52,755 nucleotides of DNA from Lachnospiraceae bacterium. GTDB lineage: Bacteria; Bacillota; Clostridia; Lachnospirales; Lachnospiraceae. How positions within the stretch are numbered: the first letter of the stretch is position 1; each line of letters begins with the position of its first letter. The notes beneath the pieces were generated by a model, which did no database searches, was not told the origin of the DNA, and saw only the letters and a program-made list of their open reading frames with translations. Made by a program: the position numbers and the translations under genes. Of the stretch, positions 1 through 7,871 are shown in pieces. Location: positions 1 through 52,755 of the forward strand of contig JAFVBO010000085.1 in the NCBI GenBank assembly GCA_017479935.1. Direction: 5' to 3'.

Positions 1-30
1 CTTGGGAATCTCGACGTTGCGGGAAAGCAT
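1..30 (-). CDS. Start of a truncated gene downstream of lrgB
   Basis: On the minus strand an ATG at 30-28 follows an AGAAAGGA ribosome binding site with good spacing, 26 bases after the lrgB stop codon. Only ten codons (MLSRNVEIPK) lie inside the window before the edge, so no family can be named. The short gap and shared direction suggest it is the third gene of the lrgAB operon. It could still be a chance start. Confidence 0.4.
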   Translation of the reverse strand, partial: MLSRNVEIPK

Positions 31-56
31 GTGTTTGTCCTTTCTTGCTTGCCTGT

Positions 57-752
57 CTACAGCAACATCGCAAAGAACGACGCAAACAATACCGTCAAAA
101 GCCCTGCAACCGCAACCGAAAGGCTGCTCATGGCGCCCTGAATTTCTCCCATCTGGAGCGCCCGAGCCGTGCCGATCGCGTGGCTGGCGGTGCCGAGGGC
201 GAGGCCCTGGGAAATGGGGTTTTTGATGGCAAACACGCGGCAGATGGTTTCGCCGATGATGTTGCCGAAGATGCCGGTGATGACGATTGCGGCAACTGTG
301 ATGTTGGAAATACCGCCAAGCTCGTCTGCCAGAGAGAGGCCGATGGCTGTTGTGATCGACTTCGGAAGAAGCGTCACGTACTGTCCATGGGACAGGCCAA
401 ACAGGTAGCTCATCAGAAGAATGCTGCCGGCGCTGGCAACGACACCTGCGAAGATAGAAACCAGGATGGCAACCAGGTTCTTTTTAAGAAGTTCTATCTG
501 CTGGTAGAGCGGGATTGCAAGACATACGGTAGCCGGGGTGAGCAGGTAGCTGAGGTAGCGGGCTCCTGCTTCGTAGTAGGCATAGTCAATGTCAAAGACC
601 ACCATCACCAGAATGACCAGGAGCATGGCGATGAGGAGAGGGTTGAAGATCGGAAAGTTCCATTTTTTCCGGACCAGTGTTCCGATATAGTAAGCCGCAA
701 GGCTTATGACAAAGCCAAAGTAGACGCTGTTAAACAGAAGATCTTTCATCAC
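57..752 (-). CDS. lrgB: LrgB/CidB family membrane protein
   Basis: The 231-residue product is almost wholly hydrophobic, with about seven membrane segments, and matches the LrgB/CidB family in length and in the conserved run KSITTAIGLSLADELGG near residues 131-147 and GTASHAIGTARA near residue 188. Members act with LrgA/CidA in the inner membrane; proposed roles are control of murein hydrolase activity and, in several Firmicutes, uptake or export of pyruvate or other small acids. The start overlaps the end of lrgA by four bases, so the pair is translationally coupled. Family assignment is firm; the substrate is not readable from sequence. Confidence 0.9.
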   Translation of the reverse strand: MMKDLLFNSVYFGFVISLAAYYIGTLVRKKWNFPIFNPLLIAMLLVILVMVVFDIDYAYYEAGARYLSYLLTPATVCLAIPLYQQIELLKKNLVAILVSIFAGVVASAGSILLMSYLFGLSHGQYVTLLPKSITTAIGLSLADELGGISNITVAAIVITGIFGNIIGETICRVFAIKNPISQGLALGTASHAIGTARALQMGEIQGAMSSLSVAVAGLLTVLFASFFAMLL

Positions 753-1189
753 GACTCCTCCTTTTCGGTAAGGCTCGGCTCTTCTTTGCCGGAAACTTCC
801 GGTTTTGCAAAATGATCCGCCGTATCTTTCGAGGTGGACTTGGCGGCCTGCCGGCTTAAAATGAAGTCAGAGGTTTTACCGGTTGCCACCATGACGCAGA
901 CGGTTGAGAACACGGAGATGATAAAGAGGGGGACTGCGATGCTGGCGACCTCACCGGCGACATTTATGAGACCAACAGCCGGCGGAATGAACATGACGGG
1001 CATGGTTTCCAGCAGAAAACTGCCTGCCTCTTTGACCTGGGAGAGTTTGATGATCCCGGTTTTTAAGAACACCAGCATAAGGACGAGCCCATAAATACTG
1101 GCCGGGAAGGGAAACGGCAGGATGGCATGCAGAAACTCGCCGATCCAGGAGACCGCCAGGATGACGGTGAATTGGTAAAGATATTTCAT
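749..1189 (-). CDS. lrgA: LrgA/CidA family holin-like protein
   Basis: A 146-residue membrane protein with four hydrophobic segments in residues 1-105 and a charged tail rich in Lys, Glu and Ser (residues 110-146). The segment PFPFPASIYGLVLMLVFL near residue 25 and the PVMFIPPAVGL stretch near residue 64 are characteristic of CidA/LrgA proteins, which resemble phage holins. The charged tail is at the long end for the family. It is the first gene of an lrgA-lrgB(-unknown) operon and is preceded by an AAAGAGG ribosome binding site. No LytTR or LysR regulator gene, the usual partner, lies in the window. Confidence 0.88.
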   Translation of the reverse strand: MKYLYQFTVILAVSWIGEFLHAILPFPFPASIYGLVLMLVFLKTGIIKLSQVKEAGSFLLETMPVMFIPPAVGLINVAGEVASIAVPLFIISVFSTVCVMVATGKTSDFILSRQAAKSTSKDTADHFAKPEVSGKEEPSLTEKEES

Positions 1190-1263
1190 TGGGAACCTCT
1201 TTCGTAGTTTTGTAGCTACGGGTGATTATAAGCGGAATTGAATATGAAAGCAAGCACGTTTGC

Positions 1264-1341
1264 GCGGTCTTGAACTGTGGTGAGCGTGAAAGCGGGAGCG
1301 ACGCCACGTGCGGTCTTGAAGTGTGGTGAGCGTGAAAGCCG
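1264..1341. repeat. Direct repeat, two ~32-bp copies 46 bp apart
   Basis: The stretch GCGGTCTTGAA-TGTGGTGAGC and the following GTGAAAGC occur at 1264 and again at 1310, with a single mismatch in the first 32 bases. They lie in the gene-free region upstream of lrgA. No coding frame is supported. Confidence 0.7.
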
Positions 1342-1385
1342 AACGCGCTGCTCCGTTGCCTGCGGCAACTCTCGCATCGCTTTCA

Positions 1386-1566
1386 GATATCGCCCTTACG
1401 CACAGCTTCGCACTTCGTGCTCTCGCTGTGCTGCAAAGACTCGCCATTCGGCATGCTCAACGAAGTTTCGCATGCCTGTATGGCGAGTCTTTGTTAGCGT
1501 CGCTCGTGAATGTGCAAGGAATCGTGCAAGCACGTTCCTTGCCCTTCACGGCGACCGGGCGATATC
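1386..1566. repeat. 181-bp palindromic element with GATATCGCCC ends
   Basis: GATATCGCCC at 1386-1395 is exactly inverted as GGGCGATATC at 1557-1566. Between them lie a 14-bp perfect stem (1434-1447 with 1480-1493) and a nearly continuous stem at 1505-1550 made of CGTGAA/TTCACG, GCAAGGAA/TTCCTTGC and CGTGC/GCACG. The right end carries the 16-mer GCGACCGGGCGATATC (1551-1566), which recurs at 19415-19430 and, inverted, at 34301-34316. This looks like a dispersed non-autonomous hairpin element rather than a gene. The rest of 1190-2328 holds no supported gene. Confidence 0.6.
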
Positions 1567-1957
1567 ATAGAAAAAGACACCGCCATAACCTATACAGCGA
1601 TGCCTCCTTCCATGCATACACATTCCAGTTCGAATTACCGATCTGTCAAACCCTGATGCCAAACCAGATGTCAAATTATAAGCTGTCAAACCTGATGCCA
1701 ACCAGATGTCTGTCCTAAGATGTCTGCCACGATGCCGAGCCTGTTGTCGATCCCGATGAAGTCGTTCCTGTTGCAATAGTCTGGTGATGTAACTAGTAAT
1801 CAAACCGAAAAAGATTCCTTGCGAACCTTCTTTTGCAGTATATCACAAAAATCTTTTTCGTCAATTCCAGTTTTAAACAAAATATTTCGAAGTCAGAAAA
1901 CTCTTTTGTTCATGTAGTACAAGAGAACCATCAGCTAAAACTGAGAGAGACAACGAC

Positions 1958-2202
1958 GCCTGGGGCGTGGAAGATTTTCCGGCAGCGGTTGGAAGCGAGG
2001 GGATTAGATACCACTTTGGCAGCGAAAGGCTGCACAGATGTGAAATCGCTGTACCACAAGTACAGCGATTTCAGGGGCACTTAAGGCTCCCGTCATCAGA
2101 CGGGGGCCGGGATGTGCCCCGGCGTCTGTGCAAGCTTTCACTGCCATTAGTGGTTCTCCCCGAAGCTTCTTTAGCTGCCGGAAAATCTTCCACACCCCAG
2201 GC
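1958..2202. repeat. 245-bp snap-back element, copy 1
   Basis: The left end GCCTGGGGCGTGGAAGATTT and following TCCGGCAG is inverted at 2175-2202 with one change. Inside are a perfect 12-bp stem (2042-2053 with 2061-2072, 7-nt loop) and a CCCGTC/GACGGG hairpin at 2089-2104. The right arm read on the minus strand carries CTTCGGGGAG-ACCACTAA and GCCGGGGCAC, the same series of blocks found in the element at 41157-41420. No open frame in it has a convincing ribosome binding site. Confidence 0.65.
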
Positions 2203-2243
2203 GAATTTGATTGAATCCTCACTTTGCTTTCATAAAAAACCCC

Positions 2244-2272
2244 TTGCCAAATGAAGGGAAATTTGTTAGAGT
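2244..2272 (+). promoter_or_regulatory. Predicted promoter of the DUF1292 gene
   Basis: TTGCCA at 2244-2249 and TAGAGT at 2267-2272 are separated by 17 bases, fitting a housekeeping sigma promoter about 57 bases before the start codon at 2329. Confidence 0.5.
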
Positions 2273-2328
2273 AAAGTAAGTACCACCCGTGAAGCCTCCG
2301 GATGGAAATTCAAAGGAGTGAAAGTAAT

Positions 2329-2613
2329 ATGGAAAAAGATGATATGTACTTTGAGATCGATACGATCATGATCCCGCTGGAGGATGGTTCTGAGATGGAG
2401 TGTGCCATCATGGATGAGTTCGAAGCGGAAGGGCGTAATTACGTGGTTCTGTCCCCTGTGGAAGAGGGCGATGTCATTGGAGATGATGAGTATCTGTACC
2501 GCTATGAGGAAGACGGCGATGATATGATTCTTTCCTATATTGAAGATGACGATGAGTTGGAGCGTATTTCGGATCTCTATGCCGAAATGTGCGAGTCGGA
2601 AGACGAAGAGTAA
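2329..2613 (+). CDS. DUF1292 (UPF0473, YrzB-like) protein
   Basis: A 94-residue, very acidic protein with the compact beta-rich DUF1292 pattern: I-PLEDGSEMECAIMDEFE near residues 13-32 and the YVVLSPV motif near residue 38, followed by an acidic C-terminus. The ATG at 2329 is preferred over one at 2302 because AAAGGAGTG sits at the proper distance before it. In many Firmicutes the family lies near ruvX; here it stands alone between its own promoter and terminator. Its biochemical role is unknown. Confidence 0.85.
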   Translation: MEKDDMYFEIDTIMIPLEDGSEMECAIMDEFEAEGRNYVVLSPVEEGDVIGDDEYLYRYEEDGDDMILSYIEDDDELERISDLYAEMCESEDEE

Positions 2614-2616
2614 ATG

Positions 2617-2643
2617 AAAAAGCCGCCGAAAGGCGGCTTTTTT
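2617..2643 (+). terminator. Intrinsic terminator of the DUF1292 gene
   Basis: AGCCGCC-GAAA-GGCGGCT hairpin followed by a run of T, starting three bases after the stop codon. Confidence 0.9.
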
Positions 2644-2680
2644 GATGCATTATCCTACGCAAGGAAAGCAGGAGCTGTCG

Positions 2681-3136
2681 TTACTCGGCTTCATTGGACT
2701 TCCCAGTCATTTCTTCAATATTCAAGCGGATCACCAGACAATTGTCCATGACTTTTTCGCGATAGTACGCGCTGCGGTGCATGAACTGAGAGTAAAAACG
2801 CTGTATGAACGTCTGGTTGATTTCTGCCAGTATCTCCTTGTCCTCAATGATCTCGGCAGTACCCTTTGCGATGACGCTTTCGTATTCAATCGTAAAAAAT
2901 TGGGGTACAGGTTTATCCTTTCGGATGATTACGAAAGCTGCCTTTGGGTTCTGACGGATCCAGTCCAGCTTTTCACCTTCCTTATCAGAAATCATGTAAA
3001 TGGCGTCTTTGTAGTACACGTAGGAAACGGGAACGGCGACGGGATACTGATCTTCATCGCCATGCAGGCAAAGAACACCGCTGTAGCCATTGGTAATCAG
3101 TTTGATGACTTTTTCGGGGGTATTGTATCTGTCCAT
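2681..3136 (-). CDS. Pyridoxamine 5'-phosphate oxidase-like flavin-binding protein
   Basis: This 151-residue protein has the split-barrel flavin-binding pattern of the PNPOx-like / NimA-like family: GVLCLHGDEDQYPVAVPVSY at residues 20-39, then YMISDKEGEKLDWIRQNPKA and FTIEYESVIAKGTAEII. Members bind FMN, F420 or haem; many reduce or sequester small redox compounds. It is transcribed divergently from a MocR regulator at 3413, and such neighbours often control each other. Whether it acts on vitamin B6 cannot be told; the classical PdxH C-terminal signature is absent. Confidence 0.8.
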   Translation of the reverse strand: MDRYNTPEKVIKLITNGYSGVLCLHGDEDQYPVAVPVSYVYYKDAIYMISDKEGEKLDWIRQNPKAAFVIIRKDKPVPQFFTIEYESVIAKGTAEIIEDKEILAEINQTFIQRFYSQFMHRSAYYREKVMDNCLVIRLNIEEMTGKSNEAE

Positions 3137-3263
3137 AACATTCTCCTTGCTAAAAGGTAAGGTTCGTGTAAGCCGATACGTTGCTTCAAACAGAAACAGG
3201 GGGGAGGCTTTATATAAACAGAACAGATACTGTTTTCATATAGGAAGCATGTACTGGGAAAGT

Positions 3264-3360
3264 GCACAAATTGTGCTTGAAACCTTGTAATTGTTCATAT
3301 TATAATCAGTACAGAGAAAAGAGAAAAGGTACAATTGATCCGTTTTAGGCGTGTACAATT
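3264..3360. promoter_or_regulatory. Divergent control region of the flavoprotein and MocR genes
   Basis: On the plus strand TTGAAA (3277-3282), an 18-base spacer and TATAAT (3301-3306) form a good promoter for the MocR gene. A perfect palindrome GCACAA-A-TTGTGC (3264-3276) abuts the -35 box. Two direct repeats GTACAATT at 3329-3336 and 3353-3360, 24 bases apart, lie in the leader; direct-repeat operators are usual for MocR proteins. The operator role is inferred. Confidence 0.5.
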
Positions 3361-3412
3361 CCATACTTCATAGTAAAAACGGTGAATTGAAAGTTTTGAA
3401 AGGGGCTATGCC

Positions 3413-4831
3413 ATGATTTACATCGACAGAAATCTGGAAAGTCCGCTGTACCAGCAGGTGTACACGGCTATTAAAATGGAAATCATCATTAAGGTGCGGA
3501 AAGAAGGCGAAAAGCTGCCTTCCATACGCGCCCTGGCGAAAGAGCTGAATGTCAGCGCCACGACCATCGTGCAGGCGTATGAGCAGCTGAGCGCGGAGGG
3601 CTATGTGGAAAACCGAAGAGGAAGCGGACACTATGTCTGCAAGGTTGACCTTCCCTCCTCCGGAGGCGAGGTATACACACGTGTGAAGGATACCATGCCT
3701 ATTCAGGAAAAGAAATGCATCTATCACCTGGAAAGCGGTAAGGTGGATCGGAATTACATTCCGCTCAAGAAATTCAAAAAGATGATCGACCGGAGCCTCT
3801 TGGATATCGAGCCCACCCGCTATGCCTCGTACGAGAGCAAGGCCGGTATCGCGGCTTTGCAAGCCGACATTTCGTACTATCTGAATGTGGCGCGAGGCGT
3901 CGTGTGCGAGCCCGATCAGGTGCTGATCGCGTCCTCCTCCCATCAGCTGGTGGACATCGCCGCAAAGCTGGTCAAATACCGCAGGGGCATCACGTCGGTG
4001 GTCCTGGAAGACCCGAGCAGCGTGTGGTATCAGAAGCTCTTCAGCATGGACGATTTTACGATCGAGCCGGTGTATGTGGATGAACAGGGGTTAGATATGG
4101 AAGAGCTTGAAAGGACAACGGGACGGCTCTTTTGCATCACCCCCAGCCATCAGTTTCCCACAGGCGCTTTCCTGACGGTTCAGAACCGGTTAAAGGTGCT
4201 GGATCTGGCAAACAAGCGGGATGGTTACATCATCGAGGATGGAAGCGGCGGAGAGCTGCGCTACCGGAACATTTCGGTTCCGGCCCTGCAGGGACTCGAT
4301 GAGAGCGACCGCGTGTTTTATCTGGGCAGCGCTTCCCGGATCTTTGCCCCGGGGCTTCGCATCAGCTACATGGTGATCCCGAAGTCCTTCCGCACGGATT
4401 TCAACGAACTGTTCGCGTATTTCCACGGCAACGTACCGGATTTTCTGCAGCGCGCGTTCTACTATTTTATGGAAGAGGGCTACTGGGAAAATCACATCAA
4501 GAAGATTACCACCATCTACGCCCGGAAACACGATCGGTTTATCCGCATCCTGGAGAGAGAATTGTCGCCGTATTGCCGCGTGATCGGAACCGGCGGCGGC
4601 CTGCATTTCATCATCGAATCCTGCAACGGGATGAGCGAAGAGGAGATGATCGAGCGGGCGGTGAACGAGAGCGTGGAAGTCTATCCGGAATCGGTTTACT
4701 GGATTCGCAAAGAAAGATATAAGGGAGGACATGTCATTGTCGGATTTGCGTCCTTATCCGATGAAGAGCAGGACGATGTTGCAGCCCGATTAAAGCGCGC
4801 CTGGTGTATTAAAGAGTGCGCGGCGCAATAA
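3413..4831 (+). CDS. MocR-type GntR regulator with aminotransferase-like domain
   Basis: A 472-residue fusion of an N-terminal GntR winged helix (residues 5-75, with LPSIRALAKELNVSATTIVQ) to a fold-type I aminotransferase-like domain, as in GabR and PdxR. The effector domain shows EDP (about 193-195), ITPSHQFPTG (about 242) and APGLRISY. Oddly, the block that normally reads (G)T/SxSK with the PLP lysine reads GSASR here, so the Schiff-base lysine is arginine 309. The usual EDDYDxEFRY motif reads EDGSGGELRY. PLP may therefore bind non-covalently or not at all. It is divergent from the flavoprotein gene and probably controls it and itself. Confidence 0.88.
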   Translation: MIYIDRNLESPLYQQVYTAIKMEIIIKVRKEGEKLPSIRALAKELNVSATTIVQAYEQLSAEGYVENRRGSGHYVCKVDLPSSGGEVYTRVKDTMPIQEKKCIYHLESGKVDRNYIPLKKFKKMIDRSLLDIEPTRYASYESKAGIAALQADISYYLNVARGVVCEPDQVLIASSSHQLVDIAAKLVKYRRGITSVVLEDPSSVWYQKLFSMDDFTIEPVYVDEQGLDMEELERTTGRLFCITPSHQFPTGAFLTVQNRLKVLDLANKRDGYIIEDGSGGELRYRNISVPALQGLDESDRVFYLGSASRIFAPGLRISYMVIPKSFRTDFNELFAYFHGNVPDFLQRAFYYFMEEGYWENHIKKITTIYARKHDRFIRILERELSPYCRVIGTGGGLHFIIESCNGMSEEEMIERAVNESVEVYPESVYWIRKERYKGGHVIVGFASLSDEEQDDVAARLKRAWCIKECAAQ

Positions 4832-4850
4832 AGCGCGCCTTTTGTGCTGA

Positions 4851-4898
4851 AAGAAAGAGCCCATCATGCGAGCCTTTTGCTCTTTGATGGGCTTTCTT
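4851..4898 (+). terminator. Terminator downstream of the MocR gene
   Basis: AGAGCCCATCA around 4856-4866 pairs with TGATGGGCT at 4885-4893 with flanking A-rich and T-rich arms, about 20 bases after the stop codon. Confidence 0.6.
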
Positions 4899-4918
4899 CC
4901 TCCCTTTCTTCAGACATA

Positions 4919-4963
4919 GAAAAGCCCCCCGCGGAAGGCATCCAGACAGGGGACTTTTCTATT
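4919..4963 (+). terminator. Second hairpin terminator
   Basis: GAAAAGCCCCC pairs with GGGGACTTTTC across 4919-4959, followed by T-rich sequence. The remainder of 4964-5128 shows no gene. Confidence 0.5.
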
Positions 4964-5128
4964 CTATTCAATGAGGGGAGGGTATTAGGCAAATCCTACA
5001 GTACAAAGAGCTTTTCTCTCTGACTGGCTGCATTATACAGCACAAGTGTACCAAGCAAAAGATACAATTACGACTTTTTTTAATAGTACACTTTGGATAT
5101 TTGAGGGGTATTTGTCTGGAACTTTGGG

Positions 5129-5157
5129 TTGACGGGAGAGGGGAAATTTCGTAGAAT
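5129..5157 (+). promoter_or_regulatory. Promoter of the DMT transporter gene
   Basis: TTGACG (5129-5134), 17 bases, TAGAAT (5152-5157). It overlaps the earliest in-frame start at 5129 and so supports the later start at 5183. Confidence 0.65.
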
Positions 5158-5182
5158 AGCCCGAAGAAAGGACATAAGTAAC

Positions 5183-6112
5183 ATGACAGAGAAAAAAACA
5201 AACTGGAAAAGTCCTCTGCTTCTTTTAACCACCGCTTTTATCTGGGGCATTGCCTTCGTCGCGCAATCGGCGGGCATGGAATATGTCGGCCCGTTTACGT
5301 TCGGAGCCGCAAGGTCTTTGTTGGCGGTCATTTTCTTAACCGCAATGCTGCCGGTTCTGGACCGCATCCGCGGGAAGGACAAAAAAGAATGCCAGGCGCT
5401 GACAAAAGAGGAGCGAGCGAAGCAGAGAAGGCTTCTTTTGACGGCCGGCATTGTAAGCGGTCTGTTTTTGTGTTCGGCGACGGATTTTCAGCAGTTCGCG
5501 CTGATCACGGTATCGGCCGGAAAAGCCGGGTTTATGACGGCGCTGTACATTATTCTGGTGCCGATCCTCGGCATTTTCTTTCACAGACGCTGCGGCTTAC
5601 ACGTCTGGGTCAGCGTGGTCATCGCGGTGACAGGCCTGTACTTCCTTTGCATCAAGGAAGGGGAAGGCTTCGGATCGTTGGAGAAGGCGGATTTTTTGCT
5701 GCTTTTCTGCAGCCTGCTGTTCTCGTTCCAGATCATGACCATCGATCATTTTACCGGCCTTGTGGACGGCGTGCGCATGTCGCTGGTGCAGTTTTGCGTC
5801 TGCACGATCGTCAATACCATTCTGATGGTGTGCTTTGAACAGCCGCGCATCGAGAACCTGCTGGGAGCAGCGGTTCCCATTCTCTACGCGGGTATCTTTT
5901 CCAGCGGAATCGCGTATACGCTGCAGATTTTGGGTCAAAAAGGGATGAACCCAACCGTAGCAAGCCTGATTATGAGCCTGGAATCGGTGATTTCGGTTCT
6001 GGCCGGATTTGTCCTTCTGGGGCAGACCCTGACCAGGCGGGAGATACTCGGGTGCGTGATCATGTTCGCCGCCATTTTGCTGGCCCAGCTTCCGGAAAAG
6101 AAGGAGGCTTAA
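5183..6112 (+). CDS. DMT-superfamily transporter (two EamA domains)
   Basis: A 309-residue polytopic membrane protein with about ten hydrophobic segments arranged as two EamA repeats. The first opens with LTTAFIWGIAFVAQSAGMEY (residues 15-34), the second includes ILYAGIFSSGIAYTLQILGQ. This is the typical length and signature of drug/metabolite exporters of the EamA type (RhaT/YdcZ relatives) in the cytoplasmic membrane. The ATG at 5183 has a GAAAGGA ribosome binding site and lies about 20 bases behind the predicted transcription start. Substrate cannot be inferred; the following unknown gene begins 32 bases later and may be co-transcribed. Confidence 0.85.
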   Translation: MTEKKTNWKSPLLLLTTAFIWGIAFVAQSAGMEYVGPFTFGAARSLLAVIFLTAMLPVLDRIRGKDKKECQALTKEERAKQRRLLLTAGIVSGLFLCSATDFQQFALITVSAGKAGFMTALYIILVPILGIFFHRRCGLHVWVSVVIAVTGLYFLCIKEGEGFGSLEKADFLLLFCSLLFSFQIMTIDHFTGLVDGVRMSLVQFCVCTIVNTILMVCFEQPRIENLLGAAVPILYAGIFSSGIAYTLQILGQKGMNPTVASLIMSLESVISVLAGFVLLGQTLTRREILGCVIMFAAILLAQLPEKKEA

Positions 6113-6144
6113 GAAGGGCTGTTTTGCAGAAAGGATAGAAGAAT

Positions 6145-7080
6145 ATGAAGTTTCTGTTGTTTTTTGCCCTCATGGGGTTGCTTTCACAGTCAAAGAAAGA
6201 CCGGAGGGGAAGCGATCTGTTTAAGGGCGTGGTAGGGTTTTATGTTGTCAGCCTTGTACTGTCCTTCATTTCCCGCTTCCCGTTCATTCCGCTTGCGATT
6301 GTGGGCGTCATCGCGGCTGCCGCACTGATGCTTTCGCAGAAGATGGGAGAGCAGCAGGAAACGAGAAAGCCGGGCGGAACTACCTACAGGAGTGAAAACT
6401 GGGATAAGGAAAACCGCAACCCCTATTCGCGCACATACAGTGGAGCTTCGGAGAAGACGACCAGCAGCAGAGCGGAAGAGGGAAAAAGCGCGGAGAGTAC
6501 TTCTTCAGGCGCATTCGCTCAGGCAGAACGCTCATCCGGGCATACGACAACAGAACAGCAGAAGGTGAGGAGCCGGATCCTGCCCAGACCGGTGACCAAG
6601 CGGACCAAGATTGTCAATTCGTTCAACGAAAAGTTCCGGCTGACTCTGACGGAAGAGGAAGTGGACCGGATTGTCACCGCCTCCTATATGTCGGAAAACT
6701 GGAAGAAGGAAGTGGAGGCGATGACGGAAAAGTACGAGACGGTGTATGAATGGCTCTCCGGCGGACATTCCTGGCTGCGCACGTACATCTACGCGTTTGA
6801 GGTGCAGAACATTTCTTCCGATTTTGAAATGCAGGAGAAGATGGTGCAGGAGGCCTTCCAGGAGGTGTTCCATTACGCCGAGGGCTTAAGCTACCTGTCC
6901 AGAACTGAAAAGATCGCCCGCGTCAATGACCGGTTCTTTACCGTGTTCGACGAGGCCACCTTCATGATGGCGTACCGGTATATGGAAAAGAAGGGCTTTA
7001 CCTACAATCTGGGTACCGAGGACGTGCTGAAGAACGAGGACGAGGCGGAGAAGGCCATGCGCCGCTATGGCGGACATTAG
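6145..7080 (+). CDS. Unknown membrane-anchored protein
   Basis: A 311-residue protein I do not recognise. Residues 1-12 and about 25-63 are hydrophobic and would give two or three N-terminal membrane segments. Residues 70-145 are a low-complexity Ser/Thr/Glu/Gly linker. Residues 150-311 look like a compact, mainly helical cytoplasmic domain with many charged and aromatic residues. GAAAGGATAGAAGA precedes the ATG. It follows the DMT exporter by 32 bases and ends at a shared bidirectional terminator. It may be a lineage-restricted accessory protein; no function is proposed. Confidence 0.75.
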   Translation: MKFLLFFALMGLLSQSKKDRRGSDLFKGVVGFYVVSLVLSFISRFPFIPLAIVGVIAAAALMLSQKMGEQQETRKPGGTTYRSENWDKENRNPYSRTYSGASEKTTSSRAEEGKSAESTSSGAFAQAERSSGHTTTEQQKVRSRILPRPVTKRTKIVNSFNEKFRLTLTEEEVDRIVTASYMSENWKKEVEAMTEKYETVYEWLSGGHSWLRTYIYAFEVQNISSDFEMQEKMVQEAFQEVFHYAEGLSYLSRTEKIARVNDRFFTVFDEATFMMAYRYMEKKGFTYNLGTEDVLKNEDEAEKAMRRYGGH

Positions 7081-7104
7081 AGGCACTGCCCAATTTCAAA
7101 AATA

Positions 7105-7150
7105 AAAAAGGAACGGATCCCTTGTATGGCAAAGGGCTTCGTTCCTTTTT
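7105..7150. terminator. Bidirectional terminator
   Basis: AAAAAGGAACG (7105-7115) pairs with CGTTCCTTTTT (7140-7150), with further pairing inside (ATCCCTT/AAGGG), so poly-T follows on both strands. It lies between the convergent unknown gene and greA. Confidence 0.8.
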
Positions 7151-7174
7151 GCTATCATGTAGAGCCGACAAAAA

Positions 7175-7681
7175 TTAGTAGCTTCTCAGCGGCGCGTTTA
7201 AGGTTTCATCGTCCGCGGGGCGGATGGCCTTTACGATGACGTCGTATCCCGCCTGGCCGTTGATGTTCACGTGGACGCGATCCCCCACGCGGTGCTCCAT
7301 GAGCACCTTTCCGAGAGGAGATTCGATGCTGATCCGGTTGAGGAGTGAGTCCGCCTGCATCGTGGAGACGATGGTGTACTCGTCTGTTTCATCGTCGTCT
7401 TCAAAGTACAGCGTGACCGTTTTATAGACGCCGATTTCATCGTCGGCAGCAGTGTCTTCGATGATCTCCGCGTTTTTGATCACCTTTTCGAGATAGCGAA
7501 TGCGGCTTTCATTGCGGTTCTTCGCCTGCTTGGCGGCCTTGTACTCGAAATTTTCGCTTAAGTCCCCCTGCGCGCGCGCTTCCTTGACGGCTTCGAGCGC
7601 TTCCTTTCGGACTACCATAGAGCGGTGTGTGATTTCATCTTCCATTTTTCGCAGATCTGCCTGCGTGATTTTGACGGACAT
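7175..7681 (-). CDS. greA: Transcription elongation factor GreA
   Basis: The 168-residue product has the N-terminal coiled-coil with the signature ARAQGDLSENFEYKAAKQAK at residues 35-54, whose acidic pair enters the RNA polymerase secondary channel, and the C-terminal FKBP-like domain with SPLGKVLMEHRVGD near residue 122. GreA stimulates transcript cleavage in backtracked polymerase. Length is slightly above the usual 158 residues because of an insertion around YFEDDDETDEYT. AAAGGAG precedes the ATG. It is a single gene between a bidirectional terminator and two tRNA-Gly genes. Confidence 0.95.
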   Translation of the reverse strand: MSVKITQADLRKMEDEITHRSMVVRKEALEAVKEARAQGDLSENFEYKAAKQAKNRNESRIRYLEKVIKNAEIIEDTAADDEIGVYKTVTLYFEDDDETDEYTIVSTMQADSLLNRISIESPLGKVLMEHRVGDRVHVNINGQAGYDVIVKAIRPADDETLNAPLRSY

Positions 7682-7769
7682 GGTTTTTCTCCTTTAAAGC
7701 GAAGCCGGAAACCTGCTTGAAGAGAGAAGAGGTTTCCGGCTTTCAATTAATCATTCATGAATTAAAAAG

Positions 7770-7841
7770 AGCGCGAGACGGGATTCGAACCCGCGACCCT
7801 CGCCTTGGCAAGGCGATACTCCACCACTGAGCCACTCGCGC
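7770..7841 (-). tRNA. tRNA-Gly (GCC), copy 1
   Basis: A complete cloverleaf on the minus strand: acceptor GCGCGAG/CTCGCGC, anticodon arm TCGCC-TTGCCAA-GGCGA giving anticodon GCC, T arm with GTTCGAATC. The discriminator is U, as usual for bacterial tRNA-Gly, and CCA is not encoded. It is identical to the copy at 7872-7943. Confidence 0.95.
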
Positions 7842-7871
7842 ATTTAAAACATATTTTTTTTTAAAATAGAG

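Noticed and set aside
45-815. 256-codon plus-strand frame over lrgB
   Set aside because: It lies antisense to a clear LrgB gene, has no ribosome binding site and no recognisable pattern.
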